A stretch of DNA of 64,000 bases from Babylonia areolata (taxonomy: Eukaryota; Mollusca; Gastropoda; Neogastropoda; Buccinidae): contig NC_134905.1 in assembly GCF_041734735.1 (NCBI RefSeq), positions 8,578,374 to 8,642,373 on the forward strand. Direction: 5' to 3'. The notes beneath the pieces were generated by a model, which made no database searches, was not told the origin of the DNA, and saw only the letters and a list, made by a program, of their open reading frames with translations. Position numbers and translations under genes: made by a program. Shown here piece after piece: positions 45,286 through 55,200 of this stretch; position 1 is the stretch's first letter, and every line of letters starts with the position of its first letter.

Positions 45286-46635
45286 TTGTCAGTGAAGGGC
45301 TGTCACCTCACTGTGATATGACAGAGCTTACAGGTCAGGATGTCAGTGGAGGGCTGTCACCTCACTGTGATATGACAGAGCTTACAGGTCAGGATGTCAG
45401 TGGAGGGCTGTCACCTCACTGTGATATGACAGAGCTTACAGGTCAGGAAGTCAGTGGAGGGCTGTCACCTCACTGTGATATGACAGAGCTTACAGGTCAG
45501 GATATCAGTGACGGGCTGTCACCTCACTGTGACAAGACAGAGCTTACAGGTCAGGAAGTCAGTGGAGGGCTGTCACCTCACTGTGATACGACAGAGCTTA
45601 CAGGTCAGGATGTCAGTGAAGGGCTGTCACCTCACTGTGATATGACAGAGCTTACAGGTCAGGATATCAGTGAAGGGCTGTCACCTCACTGTGATATGAC
45701 AGAGCTTACAGGTCAGGATATCAGTGAAGGGCTGTCACCTCACTGTGATATGACAGAGCTTACAGGTCAGGATGTCAATGGAGGGCTGTCACCTCACTGT
45801 GATATGACAGAGCTTACAGGTCAGGATGTTAGTGGAGGGCTGTCACCTCACTGTGATATGACAGAGCTTACAGGTCAGGATGTCAGTGACGGGCTGTCAC
45901 CTCACTGTGATATGACATAGCTTACAGGTCAGGATGTCAGTGGAGGGCTGTCACCTCACTGTGATATGACAGAGCTTAAAGGTCCGGATGTCAGTGAAGG
46001 GCTGTCACCTCACTGTGACAAGACAGAGCTTACAGGACAGGATGTCAGTGAAGGGCTGTCACCTCACTGTGACAAGACAGAGCTTACAGGTCAGGATGTC
46101 AGTGGAGGGCTGTCACCTCACTGTGATATGACAGAGCTTACAGGTCAGGATGTCAGTGAAGGGCTGTCACCTCACTGTGACAAGACAGAGCTTACAGGTC
46201 AGGATGTCAGTGGAGGGCTGTCACCTCACTGTGATATGACATAGCTTACAGGTCAGGATGTCAGTGGAGGGCTGTCACCTCACTGTGATATGACAGAGCT
46301 TACAGGTCAGGATGTCAGTGAAGGGCTGTCACCTCACTGTGACAAGACAGAGCTTACAGGACAGGATGTCAGTGGAGGGCTGTCACCTCACTGTCATATG
46401 ACAGAGCTTACAGGTCAGGATATCAGTGAAGGGCTGTCACCTCACTGTGATAAGACAGAGCTTACAGGTCAGGATGTCAGTGAAGGGCTGTCATCTCACT
46501 GTGACAAACCAGAGCTTACAGGTCAGGATGTCAGTGAAGGGCTGTCATCTCACTGTGACAAACCAGAGCTTACAGGTCAGGATGTCAGTGAAGGGCTGTC
46601 ATCTCACTGTGACAAACCAGAGCTTTTATGTTAGG
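45286..46635 (+). repeat. 54-bp minisatellite inside E2
   Basis: Unit 'tcagtggagggctgtcacct' 'cactgtgatatgacagagct' 'tacaggtcaggatg'. 54 bp equals 18 codons, so frames stay open for up to 216 codons. Variants alternate (gatatgac/gacaagac; ggagg/gaagg), suggesting higher-order units. Confidence 0.95.
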
Positions 46636-47022
46636 ATGTCAGTAACCGTTCTCTATCTGAATTTCTTCCTCTTGGGGCTGCACTGCTTTAGTTCAACAAA
46701 CATCAGTGACACCACTGACAAAAACACACAGATGCCAACCCCTGTCAACCGTTTGTAGGAACAATCAGGAAATTTCACAGGTACATTTTGAATTTGGCAC
46801 GAACACTCTGACTCCAAACCACATCAGCAAAGTAACTTTCATCTACAACTAGTACAAGGCATACAAACACTTGGACCTACCTGCAACAAAGTGTAACTCA
46901 AACTGCTACGATTAAGCTGATTTGTCCACTCAATGCTGTTTCAATCTAAACGATCACGCAATTAACTGAGCATCATCACGTTAGTATGACTGCCCTGGCC
47001 TGGTGATGATAGGTCTATAGCA

Positions 47023-47180
47023 TCTGGGTCACAACAGGAAAGCATGTGACCATGATACGTAGTCGAAAAAGAAGTGTGGGTCACAACAGGAAAGCATGTG
47101 ACCATGCTACGTAGTCGAAAAAGAAGTCTGGGTCACAACAGGAAAGCATGTGACCATGCTACGTAGTCGAAAAAGAAGTC
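47023..47180. repeat. ~55-bp triplication within E2
   Basis: 'tgggtcacaacaggaaagca' 'tgtgaccatgctacgtagtc' 'gaaaaagaagt' three times, nearly identical. Confidence 0.9.
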
Positions 47181-47351
47181 AGAACAATTCAGACATTGAC
47201 ATAACATCAAAACAAACTACGATCGAGCGTTAAAAAAATATGGCGAAATCGAAACTGCTGGCATCTTTGAGAACACAAACTGCAGTGACGGCACTTGAAA
47301 GTCAGGCCACACTGATCTCACTTCACCCACCTTCAGCAGTCAAGGGGTTAA

Positions 47352-47714
47352 TTCAGAGTCCACTTCAAGAGACAGTACTTGTAACACACTCTGAGAAGTT
47401 AGCAAACTTACTTTTCTTTCACTGAATGCTGCATCATTTCTATCTACATGAATATTCAAATCTATTAAAAAAAAATGTGAATCTGATGGGCAGATACACA
47501 GACTCATGCAGATGAACACCCACACACCCACCACACGCTCAGCAAAAACTACAACCATCAACACCACACACATACATACACTCCACCCCAGTTTGTTTTG
47601 TTTGACACCACACTTCAGTCAATGCCCACAAGAACATGAGAGATCACTACCCTACCTTCCTACTCCAGCCCTCCACCCTTCTCACACTCCCCCACAAACC
47701 ATTATCATAACTGT
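47352..47714. other. No gene recognised
   Basis: C/A-rich intergenic sequence between E2 and a SINE. Confidence 0.5.
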
Positions 47715-48087
47715 GAGGAAGGTGGCAGAATGGTTCAGACGCTCAGCTGCCAATGTAGAGTCTGTGAGGGTGTGGGTTTGAATCCCACTCTCGCCCTTTC
47801 TCCTGGAAAATGGAATTGAGTGTTGAGTCATTTGGATGAGACGATAAACCAAGGTCCCATGTGCAGCACACACTTGGTGCAATGAAAAAGAACCCATGGT
47901 AAAGAGAGTGTTGTCCTCTGGTAAAATTCTGTAGAAATCCAATCTTATAGGTACACACATACGCACTCAAGACTTGACAAAGTGCGTTGGACTATGCTGT
48001 CAGTCAGGCATCTGCCTGGCAGATGTGGTGTAGCATATGGATTTGTCTGAACGCAGTGATGCCTCCTTGAGAAACTGAAACTGAACT
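47715..48087 (+). repeat. SINE family A1, full-length copy
   Basis: Head 'gaaggtggcagaatggttca' (A box), 'gggtttgaatcccactc' (B box), body 'gacgataaaccaaggtccca', tail 'cgcagtgatgcctccttgag'. Best-preserved A1 copy. Confidence 0.82.
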
Positions 48088-48263
48088 ATAATACACTGAT
48101 CCTGTTTCACACACCACCCACCCCTCCCCTTTTCACACCCTTCACCCCCACATCTCCCTCCCCCCCCCCCAACACACCATGATCATCATGATAACACAGG
48201 GACTAAGGCACATGCTGACACAGGCTTGATGTGTGCCAGAACCGCACACCAATCAGCATCGTT

Positions 48264-48338
48264 TCACATGAACACTTTGCGTCCTGTCAGAACATCGACA
48301 GAGGTGCTGGAAAACCTGTCGTTGAGGGAGTACGACGT
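48264..48338 (-). CDS. FYTTD1: UIF-like exon 9 (terminal)
   Basis: 75 nt, residues 412-435 plus TGA. 'TSYSLNDRFSSTSVDVLTG' then 'RKVFM'. Acceptor 'ctggtttcag'. The motif LN-D/E-RF near the C-terminus is shared with vertebrate UIF and with other export adaptors. Confidence 0.8.
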   Translation of the reverse strand, partial: TSYSLNDRFSSTSVDVLTGRKVFM

Positions 48339-49173
48339 CTGAAACCAGAAAAGAGGGGGAGAAAAATAAATAAAGAAATCAAATGACCAATACTGCAGGT
48401 GTCTGTATCTCTCAGCCTGGCTGACACTGGATATATCATGGGAGTACAGCGTTGTCAAGTAGTCCTAAACCTAAATGGATCCCTATCATCATACCCCCAA
48501 CATCATCAGCAAGATACAGGAAAGGAAATGTCCCAATTCTGGGACACCACATACATTTTTTTTTAACAATAATCAAAAGACCAATGCAATAGTTATACTG
48601 TTATTTGTTTCCTGACCAAAATTCAATGTTCCCAACTCACCTCGTTTTTATCTGTCTTCTTATGACAATAAACATTGATTACAAGTGTTTTGTATTAGCA
48701 TAAGATTCAGCAATCTATAACAACAATTTTTATAATTATTCACATGTCTGATGCAACCTGCATACACACATACACACACAAGCATACATACATACACACT
48801 CATTATCACCACAACCCAACAACTCACGTTTCCTGTGGAGAAAGCCTTCTTCTCAAACACGTACTTTGTGGACACGGTGGGCTTCATATTCTGCAATGCA
48901 ACACAGGTAAAAGGACCATTACCCTAAGCATAACGATGCACTGTTCGACCGTTAGGAAAACTGTGACTTAGATTTTGGCACACTGACAAGCCATTCCCTT
49001 CTCAAAGCCTCTTCATTATAGGGTCTACAAATGTCGCTTTTGAACGAGTACTCCAGTTTTCAATTCTGACGGGTCATCGGCAAACAAAATATAATGGCCC
49101 ATCGGCTTTTTTTTTCTCTGTTTCCCTTCAGAAATTGGATGCTCTGTTTTTTATGTAAATCAACCCAAGAGTA

Positions 49174-49214
<41 letters not shown>

Positions 49215-52200
49215 ACAAAGTATCTCCACTGCTCACCATTAACTGCTGAGAAAACTCAGGACTGGCTCCAGAATGGAAGTCTATAGCGTCTGCACTCGTG
49301 GTTGTGGTTGCGGTGGTGGGGATGAAAGTGTTGCTGTCATCGCTGACATTGCTGTTCATGTTGTTGTTTCTGTTCTGTCGTCGCCATGGTCGTCGCCGCA
49401 GTCTCTGTTGCTGTGGGGCTGTTGAGGTCACGACCTGAGGGGCAGAGTACTCTGTCGTGCTGAACAGAGAGACAAAGAAAAAAAAATTGACAATCAAGTT
49501 TTCAGGCACAACAGCTGAGTAAAGTGTTAAAAAAGTGGATGTTTACAGATGTTTTGATACCATGTTTTTAGTTTTCTATGTGCAATATTAAGGTTAAGCC
49601 TTTCACGACCATCATGGCAGTGAATGAAATTCACTGTGTCAAGGGCTTGGCGCAGGCGGGCAGGGCCCAGTCCTTTCTTCCGCAGTCCAACGACTTCCCC
49701 ATGGCGCCTCCTTACTTGCAATATTAGAATTTATAATGATCATTCTGATTACAGACTGTTTCTTACTGTACCTGTAAGTTTATAACAGATCTCTTTTACC
49801 GTATGCTAGAATGCCATGATGTTTTGTCTTTCTTTCTTAAAATACATCTAGTTTATGACTTACGTGTGTATGTGTGATATATCAAAGCACTGTGTCTTAT
49901 TTCTTGCTTGCGTGTACTCAGTTTCTTACTATTCAGCTTACTTTTTGGCCTTCTTATGTTTTGACCTTTTACTGTTTTAATCCAACCTTTGTCATGTACT
50001 TTTGTGTGTGTTGGAGGTGACTGAGCTGAAAGATTGTGTGGAGTAGAGATGATCCCATGGATGCACAGTTAATTTCCAGTCAAATGAATAAAAACTGAAT
50101 GTGTTGTATTGTACTGTACTTCACTGGACTTTAAATCTAAGGGTCCTGGATTTGAGTCCCGATCACAGATGCCTGGCGAGTTAATGGTGGAGATTCTTCA
50201 AATGATATCCCAGACCCACTAGTGCCTGAACCTCCTTCATGTGTATAAGCATACAGAAGATCAAATTCATGTGTGCAAATGACTGGGCAGCAAGTGCTTT
50301 GATATGTCTCTGCACAAGATTCAGTGCTCTATAAATATTATTGCATGGGGGGTGCGCGCGCGCACACACACACACACACAAAGAAAAGAAGCACACAAAA
50401 AAAGGAATGAACCCAGACCCTCAGATTACCTGAGTGGCATGGAGTTGTCAATACTGATGGTCAGAGTGCTGCCATTGTTCACAGGTACACTGCTTTGGTT
50501 CCTTTGTCGCCACCTGAACAGCACAGCATGCACTACAGGTTCACTCTTTGTCAGTGAGTTTTGATAGTTTCAGGATTTTTTAGTGGTATTTTTGATTGTG
50601 TACTATTTATGATTGTGTGCTATGACTTGTGTGTGTGCGTGCACGTGTACTTGTGTGTATTGTGTGGGGGTTGGGTGGGGGGATGAATAGTTTTCAATGA
50701 TGTTTGGTATCTTGTGTTCAATTTTTCCTTTTTGATATTTACAAATTTGTTCTATTTGTAAATGCCTTAGGCTTATTTTCAAGATTAGGTGTAAATGCTC
50801 ATAATAATACTAATAATAACTCACTCAGGATGGCAAGTTTTCTCCCTTGCTTTTCCCCATTTGTATGGGTTTGGAAAAAAATTACCAAAAATACAAAATA
50901 CAGAGTAAGAAAATGAAACTTTCAGAACTGGTTCATTAAGTGTTGGGCTATTACATATTAAAAAAATCAATTTCTTATCTCATTTTTATAGTTTTGCCAT
51001 TATGTAGAAAGTAATGCCAATTTTTCACCCCGTATCACCATACCTATGCTCGCTTTCTGCACTTAATTCACTTTCTTCTTCGTCATCATCCACCTCTTTG
51101 ATGTCCAACCCTTCAGTTTGTAGCATTTCAAGTACTTCGGCAACACTAAAATGTTGCCATCGCTGCCTTGTTCGCTCTGCAACATTTTGAGAAGAATCCG
51201 CTTCAGACGCCACTTTGCTAACAGGCTGGCACACAAGCAGGCGACCTGTCAGTGTGTGCGAGACAGGCCACACATTACAGGCTGGCCAATCATACAATTC
51301 GGTTGTGGAGTGACCCAGGATAGCACACTCTGCTTGGCTGATCACAAAATTACGTGTACAGTGCGTGGTGGATTTTTATTTTTGGAAAATGCTATTCCAT
51401 TCCTTTGTCCAAATCCAAATACTCACGCATTCCGTCGTCCGAAGAGAGTGACGGCCATGGGGGCGGTGAATTCATATCCACTGTCTACTAGACCTTGGCA
51501 TAGGAAGGATACAACAAGGCTGAATCCTTTCCTTCTGCTGTTTTAAACTCCCTCCAACCGAAGTCAAATACTCGCTCACACCTGGCTAGATACATACAAA
51601 CATGCATACATCTTATTCCTTTATTCAAATACTTTTTGTTTTCATACGGCCCCATCATCTGTACCCTTTCAGGAGCATTACTGCTCATTTCAAGACCTTC
51701 CAAACACACACCCCAGTTTATCTGCCAGTCTCAGTTCCAGCAGTCCATAGGAAAACAATGTCTATTGATGTTAGGTCACCATGAGGCCACAAACCACAAA
51801 AGACCCTAAACTGCTGCCGAGTCACTTCAGTGGTATTCAGTTGAGACCCTTTGGATTCATCTTGCATAGGACACCACTGACAACAAACTAAGCTTTGGAA
51901 AATTAGAACAATAATCAAAGTCCAATGAAAATGAAAGACAGACAGAAACAAAGGAGGAAAAAAAAACATAGAGAGAAAGGAAATATAATCATAGAGCTCA
52001 TAAACATATCCCCTTAACATAATCACCTTCTTCGGCCTCGTGGACTCTGCTGTGTGCTCACGGGGTTAAAGGTTGTGACCTGGGTTCCCTGAAGCTGTCG
52101 TGTGGAGGTCAAGGTCTTTTTGGGGTTGTTTGACACCAGGGATGTTGTACTGGAGTAAAACCCCTGGTTTTTCTTGATATTCGGTTGCTGGTTCTGAATC

Positions 52201-55200
52201 TGGTGGTTGGAAGCAAGCAAAATGAAACCTGGTCATCAAGCTGCAGATTTACAAATATGATATATTGGATGTATATATATCCATATATACCAAAATGGCC
52301 ACAGATTCTATCCATATATCAAGATAGCCAAAGACTATCAAGATACCAATACGGCAACAGATTCTACCCAGATACCAAAATGGCCACACATTCTATTCAG
52401 ACACCAAAAAATGGAACAGATTCTATCCAGATGCAAAAAAGGCCAGATATTCTATCCTGATACCAAAAAGGCCACAGATTCTACACAAATACCAAATTGA
52501 CCACACATTCTATGCAGATACCAAAATGGCCACACATTCTATCTAGACACCAGAACAGCCTCAGGTTCCATCCAAATACTAAACTGGTGGTCTACGCCCT
52601 TTACGTTCTCACCTCTACACCCAACCTGAAATGCTTTCCCACCCGACCACCCCAGCCCCTCCCCCCAAAACCCACTGTAACCCACCTGCTGTTGCTGTTG
52701 TTGCTGCACAATGCCTCGCCGAGCGTTGACGAAGTTCTGCCGTGCTGTCTGCTGGTCCAGCTGTGCGATGGTTTTCTGCGCCATGCGCAGCGTCTCCAAG
52801 GCCTGCTGCCGCTTCTGCTTCAGCGAGATTCTGTTCAGCGCTGTCGCCCCCTGACCCCGCCCTTGACCTTGCCTCTGGGCTCCCCGCAGTCCTTGACCCC
52901 GACTGACCAGGCTTCCTTGACCTCGGAGTGATCCGCGAAGGCTGCTGCGAGCGCCTGCGAACAGCGAGTATGCACATTGTTCTTGTTGTTGATAATTATA
53001 TATTCATTGTCAGTTCACAAAGGTTGGTGACTTTCATCTTTGGACTTTACATAAAAAACAAAATGCGTAAAATGTATGATATATATAGAAAAAGATAAAA
53101 AGCGAAAAATAAATGAAAGAAAATAAAATTTACTAAAACACACACACACAGAATCCATACATCATTACATGCAGCTTACCCCTCCCTCTAAGATTTCCAC
53201 GAATGCCCCTGACACTGGCTCCTCGGGAAGTCAGGACCTGACCTCTGACCCCGCCAAGGGCTCCTCGAAGACCTGTCCTGCTTCCCACAATGCCCCTCAG
53301 TCCTCCTCCCCGCTGTCCTCGGCGCCTTGACCCTTGACCTCGACCTCTCAAGGCCGCTGCTGCACTCACTGTGCCTGTCTGGAGGTACATCACACACCTT
53401 CAGCTTATTTTGACATTTATAACGGTAAACACTTAATCACTGGTTTATCGTTATGGTTGGGGCTTTTAAAATGGTTTCTTATTGAGTGGATGGACAAAAG
53501 ATATTTGGTAACAAACTTTTAAATGCCACATCTCTGGAATTTTGTTATTCACTCGTCTTGAATTAGTTAAAAAGTTCTAAATGATTACACAGTTCTTGTA
53601 CTTATACAATATGTTTGTTTGACAACAACAACAAACTAAAAAATATAATAAAATAAGTGGAAGAATTAGAAATTCATCATTATCATGCCTGAAAAACAGG
53701 CCCAAAATCAAACAAAAAAGGTAAACATTTTTTTTTCACAAACAAATCAAGTTAACACACTCAATGTATCACCTACAGGTGGTCAAATCAACACACCTTT
53801 TGCCTGTTGAGTGGACTGGTACCTGCTGCCCCTCCTCTCCCTCGTCCAGCCCCTCGACCTCTCTGACCCCCCCGAAGGCCTTGACCTCTGCCCCGGAGTC
53901 CACTGCGACCTCTGGCGCTGCCCCCTCTCGTTGCGCGTTTTTGCTGTTTCTCTTTTTTGTTCAGCTTGATGATGTCATCTGCGATACAACATCAAAATTT
54001 GTCAGCTTAACAATGATTCAAATGTAATGTATTTTACAGCTACAATACAATGAACAACTGAACAAGAATATTAATTCTTAATAAGTCATAACATTTTAAG
54101 TTACCATCAGTATTAAACAAAACATTTTAAGTTACCATCAGTGTCAAACTATTATCTCTATGGGCTAAATGCCTAGATATATTATACTGCTATAGCATTA
54201 ATATTAATGTTGGGATAGTCATAGTATCTAATTTTGTATTTAGAATTTCTATAGTATTAGTAACTTACCTTATTCTCAGTGTTCAGTTGTCTGTCAAAAC
54301 GAATCTGTTTACTTTTAACTTAACTTATATCTAAAGATTTTTAAAAGTAAAAAATATAGTTTTGTTACTAGTTAAAAAAAGAAGAATATTTCAATGTCAC
54401 AAATGCCACTGCAATTTGCCTTTTTTGGGTCAACCTTTCAAGTCCAAGCTAAAGATGATTCCAGTAAAGTACATACACATGCTGAGATTTTTTTTTAAGG
54501 GAAATATCTGTTCTGTGGCAAAGTAAATGATCAAACTTGCCACTGATGTCTTACTTTTTGGACTTTCTGAATTCCTATGTCTCGAAACCGTTATTTTCAA
54601 ACACCATAAAATCTCATGAATCAGTAGACAAGACAATTTTTCTAATTTCTATTATTCTAAAACAATTTCACACAGACAAAAAGCCATATAATGATATGTG
54701 TATATATTGGTATGATTAACAAATTATAATCACAGTTCTCATCTATGTAAAATAGAAATGATATAAAATATCAAGCACTTAAACTTCTCAAAGAGTTTGA
54801 TAGCCAAGCATAGTCATAAGTTTACAAAATAACAGGTTAAAAATCATATCACACGGAGAAAAAATATTTCAATGATAGGCAGTACTGAGTACTTCTTGCT
54901 CAGTTGCTGTTACACAAATGGTTGAAACGAATGCCTGTTAATTTATTTTTTATTTTAACTCAGAAATGCTCTTCTCTCTCCATCAATATTTAAATTCTCC
55001 AGTAATTAATTAATTCAAATCATTGTTACAACTGACATGTATGCATGTATTTTGACATTATCAATATTATACAGTATGTATTATGTATAGCTTTTTTATA
55101 CTCAATGTATAATAATGATCAGAAATGGCAGTGTGCATGTGTACACAAATTAATACTATAAATAATACCACAAAAGCACAATATGAGTAGGTACTTTGAT

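Larger units (their letters stand above)
45252..47351 (+). mobile_element. TTAA-type non-autonomous element E2 with 54-bp array
   Basis: Left end 'ccccttaactgctgat' (45256), right end complement 'ccccttgactgctgaa' followed by an intact TTAA at 47348-47351; the left TTAA has decayed. About 25 units of the 54-bp repeat occupy 45286-46635. After it come 'gaatttcttcctcttggggc' and 'tttagttcaacaaacatcag', shared with E1 and E3, then a ~500-bp extra segment (46745-47250) absent from the others, then the shared terminal block. No transposase. Confidence 0.72.

Noticed and set aside
45270-46634. Long open frames (up to 216 codons) as a repeat-protein gene
   Set aside because: They coincide exactly with the 54-bp minisatellite inside a TTAA-type element; no start context, no splice partner, and the same unit is open in other frames and copies.
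51025-51345. Extra exon of the UIF-like gene
   Set aside because: Phases of flanking exons join perfectly without it, and its sequence resembles a piggyBac transposase N-terminus bounded by inverted ends.
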